This document shows, in pieces, positions 25,436 through 34,718 of a DNA stretch of 64,000 bases. The notes beneath the pieces are model-generated. The model made no database searches, was not told the origin of the DNA, and worked only from the letters and a program-made list of their open reading frames with translations. Source of the DNA: an uncultured Collinsella sp. (GTDB lineage: Bacteria; Actinomycetota; Coriobacteriia; Coriobacteriales; Coriobacteriaceae). The position numbers were made by a program, and so were the translations under genes. How positions within the stretch are numbered: position 1 is the stretch's first letter; each line of letters begins with the position of its first letter. The stretch spans positions 1 through 64,000 of the forward strand of contig CAUGJE010000007.1 of NCBI GenBank assembly GCA_959599915.1. Direction: 5' to 3'.

Positions 25436-26409
25436 TGACGATTCTTGCCGTCGCCGCCGGGTTCGCGGCCGACCTTGCTTTCGGCGACCCGCGCTGGCTT
25501 CCCCATCCCGTCGTCGCCATGGGGCGCGCGATCACGTGGGCCGAAGGCCGCCTGCGGGGCGCATTCCCGCAAACGTCCGCGGGCACGCGCGCCGCAGGTC
25601 TTGTGCTCGCCGTGGCGCTTCCGCTTGCGTGTGGGCTTTTGACCTGGGGCATCCTGCATCTTTGCGGCATGGTTCACTCCGGCTTGCGCTTCGTTGCCGA
25701 GGCATGGGCGAGCTATCAGATTCTCGCGACATGCGAGCTGCGCCGCCAGAGCCTGGCCGTGGCCCGCGCGTTCTCGAAGGGCGGCCTTGTCGCGGCTCGC
25801 GAAGCCGTCGGGCTCATCGTGGGACGCGACACGTCTGTTCTCGACGAGCACGGCGTCGCGCGTGCCGCCGTGGAAACGGTGGCGGAGAACGCGAGCGACG
25901 GCGTCATCGCGCCGCTTTTCTACCTTATGATCGGGGGTGCGCCCTTGGGCATGGCGTACAAGGCGGTGAATACGCTCGACAGCATGGTGGGCTACAAAAA
26001 CGAGCGCTACATCGACTTCGGCTGCGCCTCGGCGCGCCTCGACGATGCGGCGAACTGGATTCCCGCGCGCTTATCGGCCCTGCTCATGATCGCCGTGTGC
26101 CCGATCGTCGGGCTCGACGCGCGCGGGGCGGCGCGCATCTGGCGCCGCGACAGGCGTCGCCATGCGAGCCCGAACGCGGCGCAGACCGAGTCAGCGTGCG
26201 CGGGCGCGCTCGGGCTGCGCCTGGCAGGACCCGCGGTGTATTTCGGCAAGCTCGTTGAGAAACCGACGATAGGAGACGCGTCCCGCGAAATCGAGTGGGG
26301 CGACATCGCCCGGGCGACAAGGCTCATGCTCGCTGCGTCCGTATGCGCGCTCGTCGTCTTCGGCGCCGCGCGCGCGGCGGTCGTGCTCGCCGTGGGGGCG
26401 ATGGCATGA
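25435..26409 (+). CDS. cbiB: Adenosylcobinamide-phosphate synthase
   Basis: Membrane enzyme attaching the aminopropanol(-phosphate) arm to adenosylcobyric acid. The 324-residue protein has the family N-terminus AAGFAADLAFGDPRWLPHPV, VGRDTSVLDEHGVARAAVE, TVAENASDGVIAPLFY, YKAVNTLDSMVGYKN and FGCASARLDDAANWIPARL. An in-frame GTG at 25432 is an alternative start; both overlap the previous stop. The 3' end overlaps the CobD gene as ATGA. Confidence 0.94.
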   Translation: MTILAVAAGFAADLAFGDPRWLPHPVVAMGRAITWAEGRLRGAFPQTSAGTRAAGLVLAVALPLACGLLTWGILHLCGMVHSGLRFVAEAWASYQILATCELRRQSLAVARAFSKGGLVAAREAVGLIVGRDTSVLDEHGVARAAVETVAENASDGVIAPLFYLMIGGAPLGMAYKAVNTLDSMVGYKNERYIDFGCASARLDDAANWIPARLSALLMIAVCPIVGLDARGAARIWRRDRRRHASPNAAQTESACAGALGLRLAGPAVYFGKLVEKPTIGDASREIEWGDIARATRLMLAASVCALVVFGAARAAVVLAVGAMA

Positions 26410-27629
26410 GGGAAGACCACGCCGCGCCCCGGGCTGCCGGGGGAATCCTGCGCGCCCGTACGCATGGGGGCAGCGCGCAATCGCTCGGCATCGCTTGCGA
26501 AGGGGGCGCCTCCGACCTCATTGACTTTTCGGTGAACGTGAATCCGGCAGGCCCCTCGCCGCGCGCCGTCGCCGCAGCTTGCAAGGCGCTTTCTCGAATC
26601 GACGCCTACCCCGATAGGGAAAGCCTCGCCCTCGTTCGCGCGCTAGCGCGCGACCAGGGCATTCCCGAAGATACTATCGTCTGCGGCGCGGGCGCGTCCG
26701 ACATCATCTGGCGGCTCGCCGCGGCGGTGCGCCCGAAACGCATCGTCGTGTGCGCGCCGACGTTCTCTGAATATGTGGAGGCGGCATCGTACTACGGCGC
26801 ATGCGTGCAGGAGTTCCCGCTCTCCGAAGCGGACGACTTCGACGTGCCCGCCTCCTTCGCCCGCGCGATCGAGGGGCCGGGAGACGTGGCGTACCTCTGC
26901 AATCCGAACAACCCGACGGGGCGCCTCGTCGACCCCAGCGTGATCGAGGCCGCGGCTTGCCGCTGCGAGCAGGTGGGCACGCTGCTCGTCGTGGACGAGT
27001 GCTTCCTCGGATTTGCGCCCGACGCCCGCGAAAGGAGCGTGGCCGCACGCGCCGCGTGTTCGCGCCATGTGGCCGTGCTCTCCGCGTTCACCAAGCTCTA
27101 CGGAATGGCGGGGTTGCGGTTGGGATATCTGATCAGCGGAAACGCCCAACTCATCGAGGGGATTCGCCGGGCGGGGCAGGCGTGGCCTGTCTCCTCGGTC
27201 GCCGAGGCCGCGGGCATCGCCGCCCTGGAAGACGTTGAATACGTCTCGCGCACGCGCGATGTATTGACGGGCGAGCGAGCGTGGCTTTCCCATGAGCTCT
27301 CCTCGCTCGGGCTTTCCGTCGTGCCATCGGATGCGAACTTCCTTTTAGTCCGCACGCCGGCGAAAGACATCCCCGAACGCCTGTATAAACAGGGGGTTTT
27401 GGTCCGCACGTGCGACTCGTTTTCGGTACTGTCCCGTTTCTGGTGCCGCGTCGCGGTGCGCACGCGCAAGGAGAATGCCCGGCTTGCGATGGCGTTCAGC
27501 CGCGTGCTTCGGGCGGAAGGTGCATCGGGCGAAGGCGAACCCGACGAATGGGGCGGCGTTTCTTGCAGCGGCGCTATGGCGGGCGCGGATGGCCGAGGCT
27601 CGGCGAAGGAGGTCGATACCCGTGGGTAG
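26406..27629 (+). CDS. cobD: Threonine-phosphate decarboxylase (PLP)
   Basis: A class I/II aminotransferase-fold enzyme that decarboxylates L-threonine-O-3-phosphate to aminopropanol phosphate, the substrate of CbiB. In 407 residues it shows FSVNVNPAGPS, CGAGASDIIWRL, YLCNPNNPTGRL, LVVDECFLGF and the PLP Lys in SAFTKLYGMAGLRLGY. Histidinol-phosphate aminotransferase is the closest alternative, but its place next to cbiB decides. The C-terminal ~40 residues (EGASGEGEPDEWGGVSCSG ...) are an unusual low-complexity tail that carries the ribosome site for cbiP. Confidence 0.9.
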   Translation: MREDHAAPRAAGGILRARTHGGSAQSLGIACEGGASDLIDFSVNVNPAGPSPRAVAAACKALSRIDAYPDRESLALVRALARDQGIPEDTIVCGAGASDIIWRLAAAVRPKRIVVCAPTFSEYVEAASYYGACVQEFPLSEADDFDVPASFARAIEGPGDVAYLCNPNNPTGRLVDPSVIEAAACRCEQVGTLLVVDECFLGFAPDARERSVAARAACSRHVAVLSAFTKLYGMAGLRLGYLISGNAQLIEGIRRAGQAWPVSSVAEAAGIAALEDVEYVSRTRDVLTGERAWLSHELSSLGLSVVPSDANFLLVRTPAKDIPERLYKQGVLVRTCDSFSVLSRFWCRVAVRTRKENARLAMAFSRVLRAEGASGEGEPDEWGGVSCSGAMAGADGRGSAKEVDTRG

Positions 27630-29121
27630 GGCGAAGCCCATCATGATCCAGGGCACCATGTCGAACGCGGGGAAGAGCCTGCTTGCGGCGGGACTGTGCC
27701 GTGTGCTTTCGCAGGACGGCCTGCGCGTGACTCCCTTCAAGAGCCAGAACATGGCGCTCAACAGCGGTGTCACGGCCGACGGGCTCGAGATGGGGCGCGC
27801 CCAGATCATGCAGGCCGAGGCATGCGGCATCGCGCCCGACGTACGCATGAACCCCATCCTTCTCAAGCCTGAAAGCGACCACCGAAGCCAGCTCATCGTG
27901 GCCGGCAAGGCGCAGGGAGCCTTCGCTGCGAGGGACTACTTCGCGCGAAAGAAGGCGCTCATGCCGCAGATTTTGGAGGCGTTCGATTCGCTCGCGGAGG
28001 AAAACGACGTCATCGTCATCGAGGGCGCCGGCAGCCCCGCCGAAATCAACCTTTCCGAAAACGACATCGTCAACATGGGGCTCGCGCGCGCCGTGTCCTC
28101 CCCCGTGCTGCTCGCGGGCGACATTGACCCAGGCGGGGTGTTTGCCCAGCTCTACGGCACGGTCGCGCTCTTTGCGCCCGAGGATCGCGCGCTTTTGCGG
28201 GGGCTTGTGGTGAACAAGTTCCGCGGCGATGTGGAAATCCTGCGCCCGGGTTTGGCCCCGCTCGAGAAGATGTGCGGGGTTCCCGTCGTGGGGGTCGTGC
28301 CGTATCTTACGCTTGACCTGGACGACGAGGACTCGCTCGCGCCGCGCCTATCTGCCCGCGAGGCGCGCGGCGTCATCGATGTCGCCGTCGTGCGCCTTCC
28401 GCATCTGTCGAACTTCACCGACTTCGACCCGCTTTCGCGCGTGCCCGGCATGGGCGTGCGCTACGTTTCCTCGACGACCGATCTGGGCCGACCCGACCTG
28501 GTGGTGCTTCCCGGCTCGAAGTCCACGCTCGACGACGCGCGCTGGCTTGCGGCTAGCGGCATCGGAGCCTGTGTCCGCGCGCTTTCGGGCGCGGGCACAC
28601 CAGTGCTCGGCATATGCGGAGGCTACCAGCTTTTGGGAGACGAGCTTTCCGACCCGCACGGCAGGGAAGGCGCTGGCACCGCGCGCGGGCTCGGGCTCAT
28701 CCCTGCAAGTACGGTGTTCAAGGAGGAAAAGCGCCTCGCCCAGTCGGAGCTGCGCATCACGGGCGCCCAAGGCGCGTTTTCGGTGTGGAACGGCATGACG
28801 GCGCGCGGGTACGAGATTCACGACGGAGAAACGACCGTCTCCTGCGCTCCTGCGGGCACGATTGGCGGCAAACCAGAAGGCGCGGCCTGCGGAAACGTGT
28901 TCGGAACCTATCTCCACGGCCTGTTCGACGAACCGGGGGTGGCGCTCGCCCTCGCGCGCTCGCTCGCGCGCATGCGCGGCCTGCCCGAGAGCGTCGTGGG
29001 TGCTGCGGGCGCAGCGTCCGCGGCCGATCACCGTGCGCGCGAATTCGACCGCCTGGCCGACGTCGTGCGCGGGGCGCTCGACATGGAGTATATCTACCGC
29101 ATTATCGAGGAGGGCGTATGA
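27622..29121 (+). CDS. cbiP: Cobyric acid synthase
   Basis: Amidates side chains b, d, e and g of adenosylcobyrinate diamide. The 499-residue protein has P-loop IMIQGTMSNAGKSLLAAGL, the PFKSQNMALNS motif, VIEGAGSPAEINL, LPGSKSTLDDARWL and glutaminase motifs GICGGYQLLG (nucleophile Cys) and GTYLHGLFD. GAAGGAGG at 27605-27612 serves the GTG at 27622, giving an 8-nt overlap with cobD; an in-frame ATG at 27643 is a weaker alternative. Confidence 0.94.
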   Translation: MGRAKPIMIQGTMSNAGKSLLAAGLCRVLSQDGLRVTPFKSQNMALNSGVTADGLEMGRAQIMQAEACGIAPDVRMNPILLKPESDHRSQLIVAGKAQGAFAARDYFARKKALMPQILEAFDSLAEENDVIVIEGAGSPAEINLSENDIVNMGLARAVSSPVLLAGDIDPGGVFAQLYGTVALFAPEDRALLRGLVVNKFRGDVEILRPGLAPLEKMCGVPVVGVVPYLTLDLDDEDSLAPRLSAREARGVIDVAVVRLPHLSNFTDFDPLSRVPGMGVRYVSSTTDLGRPDLVVLPGSKSTLDDARWLAASGIGACVRALSGAGTPVLGICGGYQLLGDELSDPHGREGAGTARGLGLIPASTVFKEEKRLAQSELRITGAQGAFSVWNGMTARGYEIHDGETTVSCAPAGTIGGKPEGAACGNVFGTYLHGLFDEPGVALALARSLARMRGLPESVVGAAGAASAADHRAREFDRLADVVRGALDMEYIYRIIEEGV

Positions 29122-29633
29122 TCCACGTGTATCATGGCGACGGCAAAGGCAAGACCACGGCGGCGATGGGCCTCGCCCTTCGCATGCTCGCCGCAGGCCG
29201 CCACGTCGTCGTCGTGCAGTTCCTGAAAGACGGCGAAAGCGGGGAGGCGCGCCTGCTCGCCGAGCATTTCGGCGTGCCCGTGTTCGCGGGGAAGGTGTCG
29301 GACAAGTTTACCTGGTCAATGACGTCGGAAGAACTTGCCGCGACGTGCGAGCTGCACGATGGGAACCTCGCTTCCGCGCTCGCCGAGCTCGAGGGCGCTC
29401 AGGAGGGGCTGCTCGTGCTCGACGAGGCGCTCGACGCGCTATCGAAGGGGCTTGTCGACGAGGCGCTCGTGGACCGCGCGCTCGATATGTCCGCGCGCGG
29501 CGTCGAAGTAGCGCTCACCGGGCGCGCGCCTTCCCGCAAGATCGTGGAGAAGGCCGACTACATAACCGAGATGCGGTGCAAGAAACATCCCTACGAGCAG
29601 GGGATATGTGCAAGGGAAGGAGTGGAGTACTAG
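29118..29633 (+). CDS. cobO: Corrinoid adenosyltransferase (BtuR/CobO type)
   Basis: Adds the 5'-deoxyadenosyl upper ligand from ATP to Co(I) corrinoids. A 171-residue BtuR/CobO-type protein with P-loop VYHGDGKGKTTAAMGLALR, VVVVQFLKDGESGE, LLVLDEALDAL and VALTGRAPSRKIVEKADYI. It overlaps cbiP as ATGA and is directly followed by cbiC. Confidence 0.94.
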   Translation: MIHVYHGDGKGKTTAAMGLALRMLAAGRHVVVVQFLKDGESGEARLLAEHFGVPVFAGKVSDKFTWSMTSEELAATCELHDGNLASALAELEGAQEGLLVLDEALDALSKGLVDEALVDRALDMSARGVEVALTGRAPSRKIVEKADYITEMRCKKHPYEQGICAREGVEY

Positions 29634-30275
29634 ATGGATTCCAAGGAGATGGCGCCCGGCGACATCGAGCGGCGCAGCTTCGAGATCATCACCGAAGAGC
29701 TCGGCGGCCGCACGTTCCCGCCGCTCGAAGAGCCCGTCGTGAAGCGCGTCATCCACACCACTGCCGACTTCTCGTACGCCGATTCCCTCGTGTTTACCCA
29801 TGACGCCGCGCACTGTGCGCTCGACGCACTGCGCGCAGGGGCCACGGTGCTCACCGACACGAACATGGCGCTCGCAGGCATAAGCAAGCCCGCGCTCGCG
29901 AAGCTCGGCTGCAAGGCCGTGTGCTTCATGGCCGACCCTGATGTCGCCGCGGCTGCGCGCGCCGCGGGCACGACTCGCGCCGTTGCGAGCATGGACAAAG
30001 CTTGCGGCATCGAGGGTCCGCTCATCGTGGCCGTCGGCAACGCTCCCACAGCACTTCTGCGCCTCGCCGAGCTCATGGACGCGGGGAAGATCGCGCCCGC
30101 GCTCGTCGTTGGGGTGCCGGTCGGGTTTGTGAACGTGGTCGAGGCGAAAGAGGAGCTACTCGCACGACGCGTGCCAGCCATCGTCGCGAGGGGTCGCAAG
30201 GGCGGCTCGACCGTGGCGGCTGCCATTATGAACGCGCTGCTCTACCAGATCACGCGCCCAGGCGGCCCGAAGTGA
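29634..30275 (+). CDS. cbiC: Cobalt-precorrin-8 methylmutase
   Basis: Moves the C-11 methyl group to C-12. The 213-residue protein has IERRSFEIITEELG, catalytic His in RVIHTTADFSYAD, DTNMALAGI, VAVGNAPTALLRLAEL and GVPVGFVNVVEAKE, all standard for CbiC/CobH. The start abuts the cobO stop; the stop overlaps the cbiJ GTG as GTGA. Confidence 0.95.
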   Translation: MDSKEMAPGDIERRSFEIITEELGGRTFPPLEEPVVKRVIHTTADFSYADSLVFTHDAAHCALDALRAGATVLTDTNMALAGISKPALAKLGCKAVCFMADPDVAAAARAAGTTRAVASMDKACGIEGPLIVAVGNAPTALLRLAELMDAGKIAPALVVGVPVGFVNVVEAKEELLARRVPAIVARGRKGGSTVAAAIMNALLYQITRPGGPK

Positions 30276-31045
30276 CGGCGCCCGCATCCGCGCCGGCGCT
30301 GCGCATCTTCGCCGGCACCACCGAGGGCCGCCTTCTGTGCGAATGGGCGAGCAGGGCGGGCATCCCCGCCCGTGCCTACGCGGCAACCGAGTACGGAGGC
30401 GAGCTTTTGGGCGAGCTTCCGGGCATCGAAGTGCATGCGGGCAGGCTCGACGATGCCGACATGGAGCGCGAGCTTTCCGGCGCGTGCATCGTTGTCGACG
30501 CCACGCACCCCTTCGCTACGCTCGCAAGCGGCAACATCCGGGCCGCTTCGCTCGCCGTGGGTGCACGATGCCTGCGCCTTGCGCGCCCGGTCGAGGCGCT
30601 GCCCAAAGGCGTCGTGCCGGTCGCGTCGATCGCCTGCGCGGCGCGCTTTCTCTCCGAGAACCCGGGTCGCGCGCTTCTCACGACGGGGAGCAAGGAGCTT
30701 GCTCCCTACACGAGCGTCGCCGATTTCGCGGAGCGCTTCTTCGTGCGTGTGCTCCCGCTGCCCGGTGCTATAACGAAGTGCATCGACGCGGGGTTTTCGC
30801 CGTCGCACGTCATCGGCATGCAGGGGCCCTTCACCCGCGAGCTCAACGAGGCGATGCTTCGGCAGGTGGGCGCCCAGTGGCTTGTGACTAAGGACTCGGG
30901 AACCGTAGGCGGCACGGCCGAGAAGCTCGCCGCCGCGCGCGACGTGGGAGCGCGCTGCATCGTGGTCACCCGTCCCGCCGAGGGAAGCGGGGCCCTTTCG
31001 CTTCGGGAAGTGGAAGACGTGCTCTTACGGGAGTTCGCGCGCTAG
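30272..31045 (+). CDS. cbiJ: Cobalt-precorrin-6A reductase
   Basis: NAD(P)H-dependent reduction of the corrin ring. The 257-residue protein has LRIFAGTTEGRLLCEWA near the N-terminus, VVDATHPFATLASGNI, LLTTGSKELAPYT, MQGPFTRELNEAML and VTKDSGTVGGTAEKLAAA, matching CbiJ/CobK. GTG start overlapping cbiC. Last gene of the operon; a 12-bp perfect hairpin overlaps its stop codon. Confidence 0.93.
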   Translation: MTAPASAPALRIFAGTTEGRLLCEWASRAGIPARAYAATEYGGELLGELPGIEVHAGRLDDADMERELSGACIVVDATHPFATLASGNIRAASLAVGARCLRLARPVEALPKGVVPVASIACAARFLSENPGRALLTTGSKELAPYTSVADFAERFFVRVLPLPGAITKCIDAGFSPSHVIGMQGPFTRELNEAMLRQVGAQWLVTKDSGTVGGTAEKLAAARDVGARCIVVTRPAEGSGALSLREVEDVLLREFAR

Positions 31046-31067
31046 GCGCTTGCCGCGCCTAGCGCGC
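31037..31067 (+). terminator. Hairpin at the end of the cob operon
   Basis: GCGCGCTAGGCG (31037-31048) pairs perfectly with CGCCTAGCGCGC (31056-31067) across a 7-nt loop, spanning the cbiJ TAG. No T-run follows, so it may protect the transcript end or act with Rho. Confidence 0.5.
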
Positions 31068-31080
31068 CCTCCCGCCCGCG

Positions 31081-31185
31081 AGGAGGAGCGTCCCGAGCAA
31101 GCTCGACCCGTACAAGCCCGTCATCCATCAATAGCTCGAGGACGACGCCCAGAACTGGCGCAAACAGCCCTTCAATAAGTTGCGG
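31081..31185 (+). pseudogene. IS21-family transposase (IstA) remnant
   Basis: One plus-strand frame reads VPSKLDPYKPVIHQ, then a TAG, then LEDDAQNWRKQ before running into unrelated sequence. SKLDPYKPxIxxWLEDD...RKQ is the segment of IstA transposases just after the helix-turn-helix. Only about 30 codons survive, with an in-frame stop and no istB, so the element is dead. It sits between the cob operon and the efflux genes. Confidence 0.6.
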
Positions 31186-31245
31186 TGAAATAGTGTCTGT
31201 TTTTGCTGCTAGATAGCATATTCAGTCCCTAATTCACCGCAACTT
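31177..31245. repeat. 69-bp palindromic repeat, copy A
   Basis: The arm AAGTTGCGGTGAAATAG (31177-31193) is mirrored by CTAATTCACCGCAACTT (31229-31245). With extension the arms are 23 bp with three mismatches, around a 23-nt loop. The arm sequence recurs at 47609-47677 with a different loop, so this is a dispersed repeat family. Confidence 0.8.
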
Positions 31246-31278
31246 GTTGGTGGTGGCTTACTGGTAGCTGGTGGTGGC

Positions 31279-32493
31279 TTACTGGTAGCGTAGGCACTCC
31301 ACCGGGTTGAGCTTTGCCGCGCGGCGAGCGGGGTAGAAGCCAAAGATTACGCCGATGCCGACGGAGACGGCGAAGGCCAGCAGCACCGTGGCGATTGAAA
31401 AACTCGGTGTGATTTGCCCGCTGGCACCGAGCTCGCCAAGAATCCCGGATCCGGAGGCAAACATCGCGAGGCCCCAGGCCAGCAGATAGCCTATCAGGAC
31501 ACCCAGCAGGCCACCGGTGACGCACAGCGCCGAGGACTCGGCCAAAAACTGCGCGGTGATATCGCGACGACTGGCGCCCAGAGCGCGACGGATGCCGATC
31601 TCGCGGATGCGCTCAGTCACGTTCGTGAGCATCATATTCATAATACCGATACCGCCGACAAGCAGCGAGATACTGGCGACAGCACCCATGATGAGCGAGA
31701 AGGCGCCCATAAAGGAATTGAGGGAGTCGATAGCGCTTTTCATGGAGGTCGCCGATACACTGTCGTACTCATCATCCTCCGCGATGCCCTTCATCGCGCG
31801 CACCTTGGACTCGATGGTCTTGCAGAGCTCATCCATGTCCGTGCCCTCGGCGGCAAGTGCCGTCACGCTGGGGAATGAAGGATTCTCGTCGCCAAATAGG
31901 CCGGAGATGGTTTCGCGTGGCATATACAAAGTGAGCGAGCCCATGGAGTCGCTGCCGCCATCAATCACGCCTACAATCTGCACCTCACCGTTGGACACTT
32001 TGATGGTTTTTCCCAGCGCATCCTGTTCGTTGCCGTAAAGCTGATCGGCGCCGCCGCGGCTGATGAGCGCCACTCGCGAGCCTGCCTTTGACTCGACATC
32101 GGTGTAGGTGCGCCCCGCAACGAGCTTACTGGCACCCACGGCGTCGAGCATGTCGCTATCGACACCCTGTGCCATGACGGTATAGCTTTTATCGCCGGTC
32201 TTGTACTCGGTATACGCGCTTTTGACAATGCCGATCTGTTCTATCTGCGGCACCAGTTTTTTAAGCTTCTGGACGTCAGAATCAGAGAGTTCTTGGGACG
32301 AATAGATCTGAACCATGCGAGCTGCGTTGAGGCCCAGGCTGTTGACCAAGCTGTTTTGGATGCCGCCGATGAGCGAAGTCATGGCAATGACCGAGGCGAT
32401 GCCGATGACAATGCCCAGGATGGTGAGCAGGCTGCGCCCCTTGTTGGCCTCGAGCGAGTGAAGGGCTTCCTGGATAAGATCGCGGGCGCTCAT
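31279..32493 (-). CDS. MacB-like ABC transporter permease
   Basis: A 404-residue permease of the MacB/FtsX type: first membrane helix in GRSLLTILGIVIGIASVIAM, a large extracytoplasmic domain (about residues 45-265), then three C-terminal helices with SISLLVGGIGIMNMML, ERIREIGIRRALGASRRDI and the conserved end ARRAAKLNPVECLRYQ. It forms a tripartite efflux or export unit with the ATPase and adaptor encoded just upstream. ATGA overlap with the ATPase gene. Substrate unknown; peptides, macrolides or lipids are usual for the family. Confidence 0.9.
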   Translation of the reverse strand: MSARDLIQEALHSLEANKGRSLLTILGIVIGIASVIAMTSLIGGIQNSLVNSLGLNAARMVQIYSSQELSDSDVQKLKKLVPQIEQIGIVKSAYTEYKTGDKSYTVMAQGVDSDMLDAVGASKLVAGRTYTDVESKAGSRVALISRGGADQLYGNEQDALGKTIKVSNGEVQIVGVIDGGSDSMGSLTLYMPRETISGLFGDENPSFPSVTALAAEGTDMDELCKTIESKVRAMKGIAEDDEYDSVSATSMKSAIDSLNSFMGAFSLIMGAVASISLLVGGIGIMNMMLTNVTERIREIGIRRALGASRRDITAQFLAESSALCVTGGLLGVLIGYLLAWGLAMFASGSGILGELGASGQITPSFSIATVLLAFAVSVGIGVIFGFYPARRAAKLNPVECLRYQ

Positions 32494-33263
32494 GCCATCA
32501 CTCCTTTCGGCGGGTTGGCGGAGGCGGAAATCATGGGCAGGCTATCTACGGCGCTGCGTAGGGTCCGCGGTGCATGCGGAATATACGCGCCGTCGTGAAT
32601 GCGACCGTCACGGATGGTCACGGCACGGTTGGCCTCGGCGGCGATGCCGGGGTCGTGTGTGATAAGCACGATGGTTTTGCCGCGCTCCTGGAGCTTGTGG
32701 AAGGTTTCCATGACGAGCGCTCCCGTGGCGGAGTCCAGGTTGCCCGTCGGCTCGTCGGCCAAAATGATGGGTGGATCGTTGACAAGGGCGCGCGCGATGG
32801 CGACGCGCTGCATCTGTCCGCCCGACAGCTCCGATATACGATGGTCCCAATGGTCGACCGGAAGCGTGACGGCTTGCAGCGCGTGCACGGCGCGCATCTC
32901 ACGCTGGCTGCGCGGCACATTGGTGTAGGACAGCGGCAGCATGACGTTTTCGATCACCGTCAGGCGCGGCAGCAGGTTGAAGCTCTGAAAGACAAAGCCG
33001 ATGCTCAGCGCTCGCACCTCGGTGAGCTCGTCATCGTCGAGCTCGGCGACGTTGAGCCCTTGCAGGAAGTAATCGCCCGCCGTCGGTTTGTCCAGGCAGC
33101 CCAGGATGTTCATGAGCGTTGACTTGCCCGAGCCCGAGGGGCCGGTGATGGCGACGAACTCGCCGGGACCTACTGCCAGGCTCACGTTGTGCAAGATATG
33201 GGCGCAACCCGCTTCGCTCTCAAAGATGCGATGCACGTTGCGAATGTCGATGACGGGACGCAT
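32490..33263 (-). CDS. MacB/LolD-type ABC transporter ATPase
   Basis: A 257-residue ATPase of the LolD/MacB class: Walker A GPSGSGKSTLMNILG, Q-loop FVFQSFNLLPRLTV, signature LSGGQMQRVAIARAL, Walker B ILADEPTGNLD and switch His in LITHDPGIA. The last ~25 residues are a non-core tail. It overlaps the permease by 4 nt and the adaptor stop by one base, so all three are co-translated. Confidence 0.93.
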   Translation of the reverse strand: MRPVIDIRNVHRIFESEAGCAHILHNVSLAVGPGEFVAITGPSGSGKSTLMNILGCLDKPTAGDYFLQGLNVAELDDDELTEVRALSIGFVFQSFNLLPRLTVIENVMLPLSYTNVPRSQREMRAVHALQAVTLPVDHWDHRISELSGGQMQRVAIARALVNDPPIILADEPTGNLDSATGALVMETFHKLQERGKTIVLITHDPGIAAEANRAVTIRDGRIHDGAYIPHAPRTLRSAVDSLPMISASANPPKGVMA

Positions 33264-34684
33264 TACTTGCCCTCGTCGGCAGGCATGTTGTCGCCGCCGT
33301 CTGCCGTCATGCCTGTGCCGGTATCCGTCACGATGGTGTCGCCGTCGCGAAGTTTGGTAACCGGGACGTCTGGGTTGATCTCGTTGCCTTGGTCGTCGCG
33401 CTTGACCTGCGTCTTACCGACTACAGCCTCGTTGTCGTTTTGCGTCACGACGGTCACCTTCACGCGGCGCGTCTTTTTGCCCTCCGAATCGGTGGCCAGA
33501 TTGACGTAATAGTGCTCGCCATCTTCGGTCATGAGCGCCATGGTCGGCACCATCACTACGTCGTCGAGCTTCTCGGTCACTACCGAGACCTCGGCAGTCA
33601 TACCCGGCTTAAGGCGACTGTCAGGTGCTTCGATGAGGATGTCGACGTTAAAGGTCACACTGCCGCCGCTCCCGGAGGAGGAGTCGGAGTTTGCCACCGA
33701 GGCGATAGCCGTGACGGTGCCCTGGCTCACGATATCGGGAAACGCGGGATAGGCCACGTTGGCGCTTTGGCCCACGGCAATTTTGGCGATATCCTTTTCG
33801 CCCACCTGAACCGTCACCTTCATCTTGGACAGGTCGGCGATCTGCATGCACTGCTTGCCGCCGCTCGTATCGCTTTCGCCCATGATCATGCCGCCTGTTA
33901 CCGTGGCGCCCACCTTGGCGTTGAGCGCCACGATGCTGCCCGAGCTCGGGGCCGTGACCGTACGGCTTGCGGCCTTGGCGTTCGCCTGATCGAGGTTTGC
34001 CTGGGCCGATGTGAGGCTGCGCTGCGCGGCCGATACGGCGTTCGTGTCCGCTGATGCGGCGGAGATGCCAGCCGCTGCGGAACCTCCGTCGACGTCCGTC
34101 GTTGGGTTGGCCTGCGCGGCAGCTGCGGCTTTCTTCGCGTTGGCGAGATCTTCTTGAGCGGCTGCAACTGCACGCTGCGCCTCGGCAACGTTGCGATCGA
34201 GCTCTTCGTTTTTAATGGTCATAAGCACGTCGCCCTCGTTGACGGATTGGCCTGCCTGCACGTTGATCGAATCGACCGTGCCGTCGACAGAAGGGGAGAC
34301 CACTGAGGACGAAATGGGTTTGAGCTGGCCTTTTGCCTCGACCGTTGTGCTAAACGTGCCCTCAGTCACCATGTCGGTCGCAGGCCCGCTATCGCCCTGT
34401 GGCTGCGCATTGATAACCAGGGTTGCGACAATTGCAATGAGCGCGATGACACCCACGATGCCGGCGGCAATGCCGCGTCGAATCAGCTTTTTGCGTCGAC
34501 GTTCGGCACGCTTTGCCTTGAGCTTTGCATAGGCTTCTTCATCGGAGATATCGGTCGAATCGTCGAGACTCGTTTGGGGCTGCTTGGTGTCTGCAGCGCT
34601 GATAATCGGCAGGGTCTCGGTGGCATCTTGGGGCATGCGATCGGAATCGTCAGGACCCGGATTGATCGTGGGGACCTTGGACAT
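33263..34684 (-). CDS. Membrane-fusion (HlyD/RND-type) efflux adaptor
   Basis: A 473-residue adaptor: cytoplasmic N-terminus, one membrane helix (IAAGIVGVIALIAIVATLVI, about residues 70-90), a lipoyl/barrel-sandwich half with VDSINVQAGQSVNEGDVL, an Ala-rich coiled-coil region (AEAQRAVAAAQEDLANAKKA), the second lipoyl half and C-terminal beta-barrel with IEAPDSRLKPGMTAEVSV. In a monoderm actinobacterium such proteins work with MacB-type pumps without an outer-membrane channel. AAAGGAG precedes the ATG. First gene of the three-gene unit. Confidence 0.88.
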   Translation of the reverse strand: MSKVPTINPGPDDSDRMPQDATETLPIISAADTKQPQTSLDDSTDISDEEAYAKLKAKRAERRRKKLIRRGIAAGIVGVIALIAIVATLVINAQPQGDSGPATDMVTEGTFSTTVEAKGQLKPISSSVVSPSVDGTVDSINVQAGQSVNEGDVLMTIKNEELDRNVAEAQRAVAAAQEDLANAKKAAAAAQANPTTDVDGGSAAAGISAASADTNAVSAAQRSLTSAQANLDQANAKAASRTVTAPSSGSIVALNAKVGATVTGGMIMGESDTSGGKQCMQIADLSKMKVTVQVGEKDIAKIAVGQSANVAYPAFPDIVSQGTVTAIASVANSDSSSGSGGSVTFNVDILIEAPDSRLKPGMTAEVSVVTEKLDDVVMVPTMALMTEDGEHYYVNLATDSEGKKTRRVKVTVVTQNDNEAVVGKTQVKRDDQGNEINPDVPVTKLRDGDTIVTDTGTGMTADGGDNMPADEGK

Positions 34685-34718
34685 AGCGTCTCCTTTATCG
34701 ATATGGCTCCGATAAGTA

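Noticed and set aside
31177..31245. CRISPR array or attachment site near the IS21 remnant
   Set aside because: Only one inverted repeat is present here, with no regularly spaced direct repeats, no cas genes, no integrase and no tRNA at the junction.
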